NCBI RefSeq assembly: GCF_900177645.1
Contig: NZ_FXAO01000005.1
Location: 144,143 to 208,142, forward strand
DNA length: 64,000 nt
Source: Arenibacter troitsensis
GTDB taxonomy: Bacteria > Bacteroidota > Bacteroidia > Flavobacteriales > Flavobacteriaceae
Direction: 5' to 3'
Translations under genes and position numbers: made by a program
Shown here: one piece after another, positions 50,456-59,653 of the stretch
Layout: every line of letters starts with the position of its first letter
Position numbering within the stretch: the first letter of the stretch is position 1
The notes under the pieces: model-generated
Told to the model about the DNA's origin: nothing
The model's database searches: none
What the model saw: the letters and a program-made list of their open reading frames with translations, nothing else

Positions 50456-51493
50456 ATGAAAAAAATGAAAAAGTCATATCCAATTACCTTGTTCATGAGC
50501 CTTTGTATGGCTCTCTTACTATTTAGTTGTGGGGAAAAGAAAAAAAATGCCGATGAGGCCATCAATAATACCCCTGCGGAATTGGAAACAACCTTAGAGG
50601 CAAAAAACTGGGCCGAAAAATTGGGATGGCCTGCCGGTAAAAAGGTAATCATGTTACACGCAGATGACATTGGGATGTGTCCAGAGGCGAACATTGCTGC
50701 CAAGGAACAACTGACCAAAGGGGAAATTCAATCCGCTGCAGTGATGATACCCTGCCCCAACGCCGAAGAATTCATCAATTGGGCCAAGGAAAATCCTGCT
50801 ATGGATATTGGCCTACACCTTACCTTAACCAGTGAATGGAAAAAACATCGTTGGGGCCCAATTACCCCAGATGCAGAAGTCCCCGGGCTATTGGACCCGG
50901 AAGACAAGCTATGGAGGAGCGTACCGGAAGTAGTACAACACGCTTCAGCCGAGGAAGTGGAAAAAGAAATAAGGGCACAAATAGAACAATCCATAGCCTG
51001 GGGCTATAGGCCAGACCATATAGACACCCATATGGGGACCCTGTTCGGCGACCCCAGCTATGTAAAGGTCTATATGAAAGTGGCCCAGGAATACGGCATT
51101 CCCGCCAATATTATAGATATTTCCGTACCTTCGGTCCTGGCCGAGTTTAGAGCACAGGGCTATCCTATGGATGATACTGTGGTTAAAATGTCCGAAGAGT
51201 ACACCTTACCCAAACTGGATTTTTTTTCCAGTGCACCAAAGGCGGATTCCTATGAAGAAAAGGTGGAAGGTTTTAAAACCTTGATAAAATCCTTACCCCC
51301 CGGATTAACGGAAATCATTTTTCACCCATCCGTAGAAACCGATAACCTAAGGGGCATAACGGGATCATGGCAACAGCGTGTTTGGGAATCACAGATTTTT
51401 GGTGATCCAGACCTCATCAATTTCTTCAAAGAAGAGGGTATAATTTTTACCAATTGGAAAGAAATTATGACCCGTTTTAATTCCATGAAATAA
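50456..51493 (+). CDS. ChbG/YdjC-family carbohydrate deacetylase, lipoprotein
   Basis: A 345-residue protein with a lipoprotein signal (lipobox LFSC, then GEKKKNADEA). The start may be the first Met or the fourth residue (MKKMKK). The ChbG/HpnK-type fold is evident: VIMLHADDIGMCPEAN with the metal Asp pair, SAAVMIPCPNAEEF, DIGLHLTLTSEWK with a His ligand, HIDTHMGTLF and IIFHPSVET. Family members deacetylate N-acetylglucosamine-containing oligosaccharides. It is the last gene before a terminator and points to an N-acetylated or O-acetylated sugar in the substrate. Confidence 0.88.
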   Translation: MKKMKKSYPITLFMSLCMALLLFSCGEKKKNADEAINNTPAELETTLEAKNWAEKLGWPAGKKVIMLHADDIGMCPEANIAAKEQLTKGEIQSAAVMIPCPNAEEFINWAKENPAMDIGLHLTLTSEWKKHRWGPITPDAEVPGLLDPEDKLWRSVPEVVQHASAEEVEKEIRAQIEQSIAWGYRPDHIDTHMGTLFGDPSYVKVYMKVAQEYGIPANIIDISVPSVLAEFRAQGYPMDDTVVKMSEEYTLPKLDFFSSAPKADSYEEKVEGFKTLIKSLPPGLTEIIFHPSVETDNLRGITGSWQQRVWESQIFGDPDLINFFKEEGIIFTNWKEIMTRFNSMK

Positions 51494-51560
51494 ACACCCA
51501 TATAGGATATCCACTATATATAGAAGATAAGGGAATATTCACTTAAAAGCACGTTAATCT

Positions 51561-51604
51561 AAGGACCGGATAAGGCCAACCGACCTTCCCGGTCCTTTCT
51601 TTTG
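51561..51604 (+). terminator. Intrinsic terminator after the deacetylase gene
   Basis: Perfect 9-bp arms AAGGACCGG (51561-51569) / CCGGTCCTT (51589-51597) followed by TCTTTT. The rest of the 309-bp gap (51494-51802) is AT-rich and shows no gene. Confidence 0.8.
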
Positions 51605-51802
51605 GACCTTCAAACGAAACAATTATAAAATCTAAATTATCCTAACCATTTTAACAGAAAAATTAACAGGTATACCGTTTTCTGGTAAATTATAATGCAA
51701 ATCCAACAAAATATAATAAGGAAAATAATATTTAATAAGTTTTATTTGTGTATGCCCCATTTTAGCGGGAAATGATACTCATTTACTTAAAACCTTATTG
51801 TC

Positions 51803-52693
51803 ATGAATTCTACCTCTGGAATTATCCTTGCCATTTCATTGATCATTATTATGTTCGGAATGGGCCTATCCTTGACACTTTCAGATTTTAAAAGGGTGGT
51901 AACCTATCCAAAGGCCATGATTGTAGGTCTTATCTGCCAGATGATGTTGTTGCCAATGATAGGATACCTTATTGCCGTTTCCCTAAGCTTGTCCCCGACT
52001 ACCGCAATCGGCATTATGTTATTGGCGGCCTGCCCTGGCGGACCTACCTCCAATATGTTGACCTATTTGGCCAAAGGGGATTTGGCCTTATCCGTTTCCC
52101 TAACGGCTGTATCCAGTATTATTTCCATTTTAACCATCCCATTTATTGTTCAATTTGCGCTACAAGAATTTTCCAATGAGAGTATGGCCATTACTGTCGA
52201 TGCCCTTACTATGATAAAACAATTGTTGGTCATTGTGATCATTCCAGTAGGCATCGGCATGTTCATAAAAAGTAAATTTGAAGCCTTTGCGAACAAGATG
52301 GAGAAACCGGTAAAAATAGCTTCGGCCCTTATATTTGTATTGGTTATCATTGGGGTGACCATTAGCATCAAGGATGTTTTTATGAGTTATTTAAGCGAGG
52401 CAGGGCTACCGGCAATATTGCTCAATGTGAGTACCATGACCATTGGGTTTTTAATGGCAGTACTCTTTAAACTAACAAGACCACAGGCTATAAGCATATC
52501 CATTGAAACCGGAATCCAAAATGGCACCTTGGCAATTACCTTGGCAACCATTGCCCTCAACAATGCCGAATACTCTATTGTGCCTGCCATTTATGGCCTG
52601 TTAATGTTCGTTACGGCCACGGTAATAATTTTTATAAGGAAACCCCTTGGGGTAAAAGATGAATTAAGCCTTGAGAAAGACTCGGCCAATTAA
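51803..52693 (+). CDS. Bile acid:sodium symporter (BASS) family transporter
   Basis: A 296-residue inner-membrane protein with nine or ten hydrophobic segments. BASS hallmarks are FGMGLSLTLSDFKRVVTYPKA, GIMLLAACPGGPTSNMLTYLAKGDLALSV and SIETGIQNGTLAITLA, the last two being crossover motifs for Na+ and substrate. Bacterial BASS proteins import small organic acids (for example pantoate-type substrates) rather than only bile acids. It starts a second transcription unit of the locus after a terminator, which suggests uptake of an anionic breakdown product. Confidence 0.9.
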   Translation: MNSTSGIILAISLIIIMFGMGLSLTLSDFKRVVTYPKAMIVGLICQMMLLPMIGYLIAVSLSLSPTTAIGIMLLAACPGGPTSNMLTYLAKGDLALSVSLTAVSSIISILTIPFIVQFALQEFSNESMAITVDALTMIKQLLVIVIIPVGIGMFIKSKFEAFANKMEKPVKIASALIFVLVIIGVTISIKDVFMSYLSEAGLPAILLNVSTMTIGFLMAVLFKLTRPQAISISIETGIQNGTLAITLATIALNNAEYSIVPAIYGLLMFVTATVIIFIRKPLGVKDELSLEKDSAN

Positions 52694-52710
52694 TCCTGAC
52701 CAACATTAAG

Positions 52711-52884
52711 ATGGAAAAAAATCAACACATTGATATCCTTGTTTTATTCATCTTTTTTGTCATTTCCTTGCTTATCCATATTTCAGCTCCCTTGGCAAAA
52801 AGCAAAACAATAAAACTGAATTTTTTTTTGGCAACAATAAACAATCCGAACCTTAAGGATAATCATTTATGGCCGCTAGAATAG
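52711..52884 (+). CDS. Possible 57-aa membrane peptide between transporter and esterase
   Basis: ATG 52711 opens a 57-codon frame ending at TAG 52882-52884, overlapping the start of the next gene by 16 bp. It has one hydrophobic segment (HIDILVLFIFFVISLLIHIS) and then a hydrophilic tail. The strand and the spacing (17 bp after the transporter) fit a coupled gene, but I recognise no family and it could be non-coding. Confidence 0.3.
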   Translation: MEKNQHIDILVLFIFFVISLLIHISAPLAKSKTIKLNFFLATINNPNLKDNHLWPLE

Positions 52885-53822
52885 TGTTTCTTTTATGGAT
52901 GGTTTTATTATTTGTTGGTTGTAAGTCAAATCAATACGACCCTTCCCTGCCACCCAAAGGCTTTGCAAATAACATTAGCCTTAAAATAGCATACACCCTG
53001 GGAGCCATTGAGCCCACCATTACCAAGGTAGCAATCCCTGCAAATATACAGGAACATAAGAACCTGGTTTATAAGACCATAGACACCACTTCATTAAAAC
53101 TGGACATCTACCAACCAAAAGCTTTAAAAAAGGATGCGCCCCTAATTATTTTTTTGCATGGTGGTGCTTGGGAAAAAGGAAGAAAAAGCAATGTTTTACA
53201 TTATTTGATCAGCTATGCCCAGAAGGGATATGTAACGGCAACCGTACAATACAGATTAAGCGGCGTGGCAAAATACCCTGCCCAACTCCTTGATGTTTCG
53301 GACGCCGTAGAATGGCTGAAATCCCATGCCAAGGAATACAACATCGATGCCCATAAAGTAGCTATCGCTGGTGGTTCTGCAGGGGCGCATTTGGCCATGC
53401 AGTATGCCTATACCCATTCTTCCAATACAATGGACAGCAATGGCTTACCCTCCAATGTCCAGGCCGTAGTTAATATTTATGGGCCCTCCGATTTAACAAC
53501 CGAGATTGCAAAAAATGAAAAGCGGGTACATAGATTTATTGGAAAAACTTATGAAGAAGCTCCGGAAATGTACAAAGAGGCCTCACCCATTCTATATGTA
53601 AACAAAAACTCCCCGCCTACTATTTCCTTTCATGGCACTTTGGATGAACTGGTACCTTATAGCCAATCCAAAAAACTTCATGAAACCCTGAAAACTTATG
53701 GAGTACCCAGTTACTATCACGAATTGAAGGGTTGGCCACATGCCATGGACCTTTCCGCAAAGGTATTCTCATACATTCAATATCATACGGACATATTCTT
53801 GGAAAAACATTTAAAATCATGA
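52869..53822 (+). CDS. Esterase/carboxylesterase (BD-FAE-like alpha/beta hydrolase), lipoprotein, copy 1
   Basis: A 317-residue lipoprotein (lipobox LFVGC, then KSNQYDPS). The esterase core has FLHGGAWEKGRKS with the oxyanion hole, IAGGSAGAHLA with the nucleophile Ser, GTLDELVPYSQSKKL with the acid Asp and KGWPHAMDLS with the His. This arrangement is that of the bifunctional acetyl/feruloyl esterase-like group that de-esterifies plant or algal polysaccharides. It is paralogous to the next gene and overlaps it by 4 bp. Confidence 0.87.
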   Translation: MAARIVFLLWMVLLFVGCKSNQYDPSLPPKGFANNISLKIAYTLGAIEPTITKVAIPANIQEHKNLVYKTIDTTSLKLDIYQPKALKKDAPLIIFLHGGAWEKGRKSNVLHYLISYAQKGYVTATVQYRLSGVAKYPAQLLDVSDAVEWLKSHAKEYNIDAHKVAIAGGSAGAHLAMQYAYTHSSNTMDSNGLPSNVQAVVNIYGPSDLTTEIAKNEKRVHRFIGKTYEEAPEMYKEASPILYVNKNSPPTISFHGTLDELVPYSQSKKLHETLKTYGVPSYYHELKGWPHAMDLSAKVFSYIQYHTDIFLEKHLKS

Positions 53823-54775
53823 TTAGATATATATTCATTGCCATAGTTACATTCACCTTATTACTGGGTTGCAAAGCGAAACAAAATGATGTTTCGGTAC
53901 CACCAAAAGGATATTCCAACAATACCACCTTAAAGTTGGCCTATGCAACCGGTGCATTAAAAATAATTGAAAAAGACTTCCCCCTTCCTGAGGATGTCAA
54001 GGAATACAAAGATGTCACCTACAAAACCGTGGACACTATCCAGCTTAAATTGGACATTTACCATTCCAAAGACCTAAAAAAGGATGCACCCCTTATAATT
54101 TTTATCCACGGTGGAGCCTGGAAAAAAGGAAATAAGCACGACTATTTGGTCTATTTGGCCAGTTTCGCGCAAAAGGGCTATGTTACCGCTACCGTTCAAT
54201 ATAGATTGACGGGTGTAGCAAAATATCCTGCCCAGCTCCTTGACGTGGAGGACGCTGTGAGATGGCTTAAACTCAATGCGGCCAATTATCATATAGATGC
54301 TTCCAAAGTTGCTATGGTAGGTGGTTCGGCAGGTGGACATTTGGCCATGATGAACGCTTACTCCAACACACCTGATGATGTGGATGCAAACGGGGTATCC
54401 GCAAATGTTCAGGCTATTGTAAATTTTTATGGGCCTTCCAACCTAACCGACGAAACAGCCATCAATGCGTCCTCTGTACAATACTTAATAGGCAAATCCT
54501 ATGAAGAGGCCCCAGAAATGTACAAAAAGGCCTCCCCATTATTTCTAATCTCCAATAAAGTGCCTCCAACCCTAACTTTCCAAGGAACTTTGGATGAGTT
54601 GGTGCCTTATGAGCAATCGGACATATTACATGCCACCCTGCAAAAGGCCGGTGCCATTTCCTATTACCACAAACTAAAAGGATGGCCCCATACGATGGAT
54701 GCCTCGGTAAAGGTAAATGCCTATGGCCAATACCATATGGACAGGTTTTTTGAAAAGTACATCCCATTCAACTAA
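53819..54775 (+). CDS. Esterase/carboxylesterase (BD-FAE-like alpha/beta hydrolase), lipoprotein, copy 2
   Basis: A 318-residue paralogue of the preceding esterase, sharing SVPPKGYSNNTTLKLAY-type N-terminal sequence and all catalytic motifs (IHGGAWKKGNKH, VGGSAGGHLA, GTLDELVPYEQSD, KGWPHTMDAS). I place the start at 53819 (MIRYIFIAIVTFTLLLGCKA), which gives a lipobox and a 4-bp ATGA overlap with copy 1. The frame is open further upstream, to a Met at 53732, but that would hide the lipoprotein signal. It is a tandem duplication, perhaps with changed substrate preference. Confidence 0.87.
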   Translation: MIRYIFIAIVTFTLLLGCKAKQNDVSVPPKGYSNNTTLKLAYATGALKIIEKDFPLPEDVKEYKDVTYKTVDTIQLKLDIYHSKDLKKDAPLIIFIHGGAWKKGNKHDYLVYLASFAQKGYVTATVQYRLTGVAKYPAQLLDVEDAVRWLKLNAANYHIDASKVAMVGGSAGGHLAMMNAYSNTPDDVDANGVSANVQAIVNFYGPSNLTDETAINASSVQYLIGKSYEEAPEMYKKASPLFLISNKVPPTLTFQGTLDELVPYEQSDILHATLQKAGAISYYHKLKGWPHTMDASVKVNAYGQYHMDRFFEKYIPFN

Positions 54776-54790
54776 ATTTTAAGAATCCTC

Positions 54791-57157
54791 ATGAAGTTGC
54801 TGAAAAGAATAGCGAAAGTCACGTTCATTGCCATTGTAACGGCCATATGCGTAGTGCTGGTTGCTATTTTTATTGCAAGCAATAAGTACAATACCATTGT
54901 AAAGGCAACTCCCAATAACCGAATAGAAAATATAAGCCCCGGACAATTGGGCAAATTCGTAAATACCTTTATAGGTACCGGAGGTTTTCCCTATTGGGTG
55001 TGTGGATTTAACTTTCCGGGCGCTACGGTCCCTTTCGGAATGGTACGCCTAAGCCCCGAAACCATGTCCTTCTTTAACAACACCAAAGATTTTAGCACCT
55101 CTGGGTACTATTACGGGGACAATAAAATACTTGGCTTTAGCCATACCCGATTGGCCGGCACAGGAGCTACCGATGGAGGACATTTTTTATTTACACCAAC
55201 CACGAGCCCCATTGATAAAATTGATTTCCATTTAGATTACACACATAAATTTTCCCATAAGGATGAAACCGCATTTCCGGGTTATTACCGTGTAGCATTG
55301 AATAAAGAGGCCATTGTTGCCGAACTAACGACCACAGAACGCAGTGGCCTGCATCGGTATACCTTTACCAAAGAAGGCAACAGAAATTTACTTGTCCATA
55401 TTACCAATACCACCGGAAACCATCGGTCAAAAGACGGATTTGTAAACATAATCCCCAAAAACAATGAAATTGAAGGTTCGGTTAGGACTTTCGGCAGCTT
55501 TGCTAGCCGATTCGGTGGCGTACAGGTTTTCTTTGTGGCCAAATTTGACCAACCATTTTCCGATTATGGTATCTGGGATGGACAAAAATTGGACAAAAAA
55601 GTTCTGAGCAAAAAAAGTGACAGTCTAAAAATTTATCTCCGATTTGCCCCCGAAAGCATAAACGCCAAGGTTGGTATTTCCTATGTCAGTATAGAAAATG
55701 CCCGTTTAAACCTGGAGACAGAAGCGGGCCCTTTTAATTTTGCCGAAATACTCCAAATGGCCAAGGACAAATGGGAAAGAAAACTGGCTTTAATTAAGAT
55801 CGAAGGCGGCTCCTTGGAGGAAAAAAAAGTCTTTTACAGTGCTTTATATCGCAGTTTTCAAATGCCTACCATCTTTAATGACTTAAATGGGGAATATAAA
55901 GGATTTGACAAAAAAATACACCAAACTACCGATTTCAACTACTACACGGATTTATCCTTATGGGACACTTTCCGAACCGTCCATCCATTATTCAATCTAA
56001 TAGCAAAGCAGGAGCAAAGGGATATGTTGGTCTCTTTGGTGGAAATGTCCAAACAAGGGGGTAGCCTGCCCAGATGGCCCTCAGGTTACGGATATAGCAA
56101 CTCCATGCTGGGCTCTCCAGCGGATATGGTTATTGCGGAATCTTACCTAAAGGGCATACACAATTTTGATGTGCACCTTGCTTATAAAAAAATGAGACAA
56201 GTGGCCCTGGAAACCATTCCCAAAGACAGTTCCGCTGCTGGCCGGGAAGAGATAAACGGATACCTTACCTACGGTTATTGTCCTACGGAATTTGGCGATG
56301 AAGCCGTAAGCAAGACCTTGGAATATGCCTGGGCCGACCATTCCATAAGCCTTTTGGCTAAAGAACTACAACTCCCTGAAGACCAAGCACTTTTTGAAAA
56401 TCATTCCAAATTTTACAAAAATGTATGGAACCCAGACACCCAATATTTTCAACCCAGACACAAGGACGGACGATTTGTGGAAAAATTTAAGCCCTTACAA
56501 CTCACCTATACAGATTGGAACGATGAATATACCAAGGACTATACCGAAGGAAGTGCCCTGCAATGGCGATGGGCGGTACCTTATGATACCGACGGCTTGG
56601 TATCCCTATTTAAGAACAAAGATTATTTTGTTGACGAACTGAACAACTTTTTTGCCAAAGCAGATCCAAAAATGGCTACCTGGACCCCAGGGTCCTATTA
56701 TTGGCATGGCAATGAACCCGATATCCATGCGGCCTATCTCTTCAATGCTGTGGACCGGCCAGACTTGACGCAAAAATGGGTCCGTTGGATCTTGGATAAC
56801 AAATACGATAATTCCTATGTGGGCATAGACGGTAATGATGATGCGGGCACCTTGTCCGCCTGGTATATTTTTAGCTCCCTTGGATTTTATCCCATTGCCG
56901 GAACGGACATTTATCAATTGGGCGCACCATTATTCAAAAACGCCGTTCTGCAAATGGGCGAACATAAATTGACCATAGGTACGGAAAATTACGACCCCAA
57001 AAATATATATGTAAAAAAAATATTGCTAAACGGGCGTCCCTTGGACCGCACTTGGATTAAGCATGATGAAATAGCCGAAGGGGCCCAACTGACCTTCATT
57101 ATGGCCAAAGAGCCACAGTTTTTAATTAACAAACAATCCTATAAATCTACCTTATGA
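54791..57157 (+). CDS. Glycoside hydrolase family 92 alpha-mannosidase
   Basis: A 788-residue exo-acting, calcium-dependent alpha-mannosidase (alpha-1,2/1,3-type in known members), with an N-terminal membrane helix or signal (about residues 8-29). GH92 hallmarks are VNTFIGTGGFPYWVCGFNFP, ATVPFGMVRLSPE, FSHTRLAGTGATDGG, DLSLWDTFRTVHPLF and YYWHGNEPDIHAAYLFNA. The C-terminal DGNDDAGTLSAWYIFSSLGF is also diagnostic. It is anchored or periplasmic. It implies mannose in the locus substrate. The next gene overlaps its stop by 4 bp. Confidence 0.95.
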   Translation: MKLLKRIAKVTFIAIVTAICVVLVAIFIASNKYNTIVKATPNNRIENISPGQLGKFVNTFIGTGGFPYWVCGFNFPGATVPFGMVRLSPETMSFFNNTKDFSTSGYYYGDNKILGFSHTRLAGTGATDGGHFLFTPTTSPIDKIDFHLDYTHKFSHKDETAFPGYYRVALNKEAIVAELTTTERSGLHRYTFTKEGNRNLLVHITNTTGNHRSKDGFVNIIPKNNEIEGSVRTFGSFASRFGGVQVFFVAKFDQPFSDYGIWDGQKLDKKVLSKKSDSLKIYLRFAPESINAKVGISYVSIENARLNLETEAGPFNFAEILQMAKDKWERKLALIKIEGGSLEEKKVFYSALYRSFQMPTIFNDLNGEYKGFDKKIHQTTDFNYYTDLSLWDTFRTVHPLFNLIAKQEQRDMLVSLVEMSKQGGSLPRWPSGYGYSNSMLGSPADMVIAESYLKGIHNFDVHLAYKKMRQVALETIPKDSSAAGREEINGYLTYGYCPTEFGDEAVSKTLEYAWADHSISLLAKELQLPEDQALFENHSKFYKNVWNPDTQYFQPRHKDGRFVEKFKPLQLTYTDWNDEYTKDYTEGSALQWRWAVPYDTDGLVSLFKNKDYFVDELNNFFAKADPKMATWTPGSYYWHGNEPDIHAAYLFNAVDRPDLTQKWVRWILDNKYDNSYVGIDGNDDAGTLSAWYIFSSLGFYPIAGTDIYQLGAPLFKNAVLQMGEHKLTIGTENYDPKNIYVKKILLNGRPLDRTWIKHDEIAEGAQLTFIMAKEPQFLINKQSYKSTL

Positions 57158-58233
57158 GACTTTTATTTTTATTGTGCACCTTTTTAGTGGTATCGTGTAA
57201 AGGAAAAATGGAAAAATTACCGGAAGTTGTTCCATTGGACCATCCTGCCATAGTGGAACAGGAATTTATTTATGAATTGGATGATGCACTTACCCCGGAA
57301 TGCCATGCTTCTACAGTAGAAGTAAGCAATGGTACCGTTATAGCCTCTTGGTTTGGTGGCACCGAAGAAAAAAATGATGACGTAGGTATTTGGGTTTCCC
57401 GAAAGACCAACGGTTCCTGGACTACCCCTGTAGAAGTAATAAATGGTGTACAGGAAGATGGAAGTAGATACCCATGTTGGAACCCTGTTCTGTTTAAACC
57501 CAAAGACCAACCGCTTTTTCTATATTATAAGGTAGGACCAAGTCCTACCGAATGGTGGGGACTCTATATGACGTCGAATGATGATGGAAAAACCTGGTCC
57601 AAACCTGTAAAACTTCCTGAGGGAATTCTTGGACCCATTAAAAATCAACCCATTCAATTAACAAGTGGCGAAATTCTCTCTCCATCCAGCACTGAAGATG
57701 ATGTTGCAGGCTGGCAGGTACACTTGGAACTGAGTTCCGACAACGGAAAGACTTGGTCCAAAACCCAACCCCTTAATGATGGGAAAGAGTTGGGTGCCAT
57801 ACAACCAGTGGTCTTGAATTACGGAAACGGAAAATTACAGCTTTTGAGTAGGACTGAAAATGAGGTCATTGCCGAGAATTGGTCCGCGGACTATGGCAGC
57901 ACCTGGAGCAAAATGAAGGCTACCGCCTTGCCCAATCCAAACTCTGGTATAGATGGGGTAAGCCTAAAAGATGGGCGCCAATTATTGGTGTACAATCCTA
58001 CCGGAAAAAATTGGGGAGATCGGGTGCCATTGAGCCTCGCCCTGTCCAAGGACGGCACCAATTGGAAACGCGTTCTGGACTTGGAACCTTTAAGGGAAAA
58101 TACGGATAAGGAAGGGGAAGAATATTCATATCCCACCATGATGCAAGCTCCCGATGGAAAAGTACATATCGTATATACCTGGAACAGAAAAACAGTGAAA
58201 TACATTGTTCTAGATCCACAAAAACTTAATTAA
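57154..58233 (+). CDS. BNR-repeat sialidase-like protein, lipoprotein
   Basis: A 359-residue lipoprotein (lipobox VVSC, then KGKMEK). Several Asp-box repeats are visible: SNDDGKTWSK, SSDNGKTWSK, SADYGSTWSK and a looser SKDGTNWKR, consistent with a six-bladed BNR propeller. LTPECHASTVEVSNGTVIAS, ASWFGGTEEKNDDVGIWVSR and RYPCWNPVLF fit the PF13088-type exo-alpha-sialidase-like family. I could not identify the full sialidase Arg triad, and some members of this family act on other sugars, so sialidase activity is unproven. It overlaps GH92 by 4 bp and precedes a ceramidase-like gene by 8 bp. Confidence 0.8.
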   Translation: MRLLFLLCTFLVVSCKGKMEKLPEVVPLDHPAIVEQEFIYELDDALTPECHASTVEVSNGTVIASWFGGTEEKNDDVGIWVSRKTNGSWTTPVEVINGVQEDGSRYPCWNPVLFKPKDQPLFLYYKVGPSPTEWWGLYMTSNDDGKTWSKPVKLPEGILGPIKNQPIQLTSGEILSPSSTEDDVAGWQVHLELSSDNGKTWSKTQPLNDGKELGAIQPVVLNYGNGKLQLLSRTENEVIAENWSADYGSTWSKMKATALPNPNSGIDGVSLKDGRQLLVYNPTGKNWGDRVPLSLALSKDGTNWKRVLDLEPLRENTDKEGEEYSYPTMMQAPDGKVHIVYTWNRKTVKYIVLDPQKLN

Positions 58234-58241
58234 GTATAATC

Positions 58242-59642
58242 ATGGGAAAATGGTTACGGAGATTGCTCAAGTTTTTTGGGGCACTGATATTGCTCTTGGT
58301 TATTCTTTTCTTTTTTGCAACCAGTACAATAGATACCACGCCGTATTTTGAAACGGAGTATTACAGGAATACTATTGCAAAAATAGAGGAAGCCGTAAAA
58401 AATAAAACCAAGGCCAAAGGTCCGCTGCTTGCCGGATTTGCAAGGACCAATATCACTCCAAAAATCACTAGCGACACTCCGGATCCCGCCAAAGGCGAAT
58501 TTAACAATATAAAAATGGCCGGTTATGGCGGCGGTAAAATTGCGACCGGTGTGCACGATTCCATTTTTGCCAAAGCAATTGCTCTTGAAGTCGGCAATGA
58601 AACCGTTGTTCTGATCAATGCCGATCTAGTGGCAATACCGGAAGATGTTGTAAATAAGGTTACCGACAAGCTTAAGGGTAAAATTTCCAGAAAACAGCTT
58701 TTTTTTGGGGCTACCCACACCCATTCAAGTATTGGCAATTGTATGCCTGGTTATGTAGGCAAAAGTTTCGGTGGGGAATACCAACCAGAAGTAGTAGCAT
58801 GGCTCGCCCAAAAATTTTCCTCCCTCATTTTACAGGCCTTGGCAGACAAACAGCCCGCACAATTTTCTTCGGGCTATATTAAAGTTCCCAATTTGGTGCG
58901 GAATAGGATCATTGGCGAATCCGGGCGAGTCAATGATAAATTGGACCTTTTATCCTTTATTCAGGAAAATGGCAAAAAGGCTACTATCGGTGCTTTTTCC
59001 GCACATGCTACCGTAATAGGCACCGATAATGAACAATACACCGGTGACTATCCAGGTTACTTTCAACGGCATTTGGAAAAGAATGGGGTTGACCTAGCCA
59101 TGTTCTTTGCAGGAACGGTAGGAAGTCATTCCAATAAAGGACTGGGCGAGAAATTTGAAAAAGCCAAATATATCGGTGAAACCCTTGCCGATTCGGCCCT
59201 ATCCGCTTTAAACAAAATGGAACATCGTACCCATATGGATTTTTCCGCGATATCGTCGGAAATAGAAATCCCGAAGTTGCAATTCCTTTACATCTCGGAC
59301 CGTTTACGTCTTTCCCCTTACCTCGGTAGCAAATTGATGCCCAAGATGAACCCTATTCAGATTCAAGGCCTTAAACTAAATAACCTCATCTGGCTTGCCC
59401 TGCCCTATGAACTGAGCGGGGAATACGGTTTGGATTTAAAAAATGCCCTGGAACTTCAGGGTTACAATTCCGTACTCAGCAGTTTTAACGGCCAGTATCT
59501 GGGCTATATCGTACCACCAAAATATTATTATTTTGATACCTATGAAGCTAGGTTAATGGGATGGTACGGACCCAGTATGGGGGATTACCTAATGGAGCTC
59601 AATTTCAAAATGGCCAATGAATTAACGAACACCAAGCTATAA
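58242..59642 (+). CDS. Neutral/alkaline ceramidase N-domain-like protein (copy 2), membrane-anchored
   Basis: A 466-residue protein with an N-terminal membrane segment (about residues 8-27). The ceramidase-like core has LLAGFARTNITPKITSDTPD, VHDSIFAKAIALEVGNETVV, GATHTHSSIGNCM with the zinc His-x-His, FSAHATVIGTDNEQYTGDYP with a further His, and FAGTVGSH at the nucleophile region. It lacks the C-terminal domain of real ceramidases. It sits between the BNR protein (8 bp) and copy 3 (11 bp), so the three are surely one transcript. Confidence 0.82.
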   Translation: MGKWLRRLLKFFGALILLLVILFFFATSTIDTTPYFETEYYRNTIAKIEEAVKNKTKAKGPLLAGFARTNITPKITSDTPDPAKGEFNNIKMAGYGGGKIATGVHDSIFAKAIALEVGNETVVLINADLVAIPEDVVNKVTDKLKGKISRKQLFFGATHTHSSIGNCMPGYVGKSFGGEYQPEVVAWLAQKFSSLILQALADKQPAQFSSGYIKVPNLVRNRIIGESGRVNDKLDLLSFIQENGKKATIGAFSAHATVIGTDNEQYTGDYPGYFQRHLEKNGVDLAMFFAGTVGSHSNKGLGEKFEKAKYIGETLADSALSALNKMEHRTHMDFSAISSEIEIPKLQFLYISDRLRLSPYLGSKLMPKMNPIQIQGLKLNNLIWLALPYELSGEYGLDLKNALELQGYNSVLSSFNGQYLGYIVPPKYYYFDTYEARLMGWYGPSMGDYLMELNFKMANELTNTKL

Positions 59643-59653
59643 AAACATAAACT

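Noticed and set aside
53732-53818. N-terminal extension of the second esterase
   Set aside because: The open frame upstream of 53819 overlaps the first esterase; the 53819 start gives a proper lipobox and an ATGA overlap.
27477-58233. Complete sialic-acid catabolic pathway (NanA-like aldolase plus BNR sialidase)
   Set aside because: No nanE/nagB/nanK/transporter set is visible, the aldolase and BNR genes are 29 kb apart, and neither specificity is certain.
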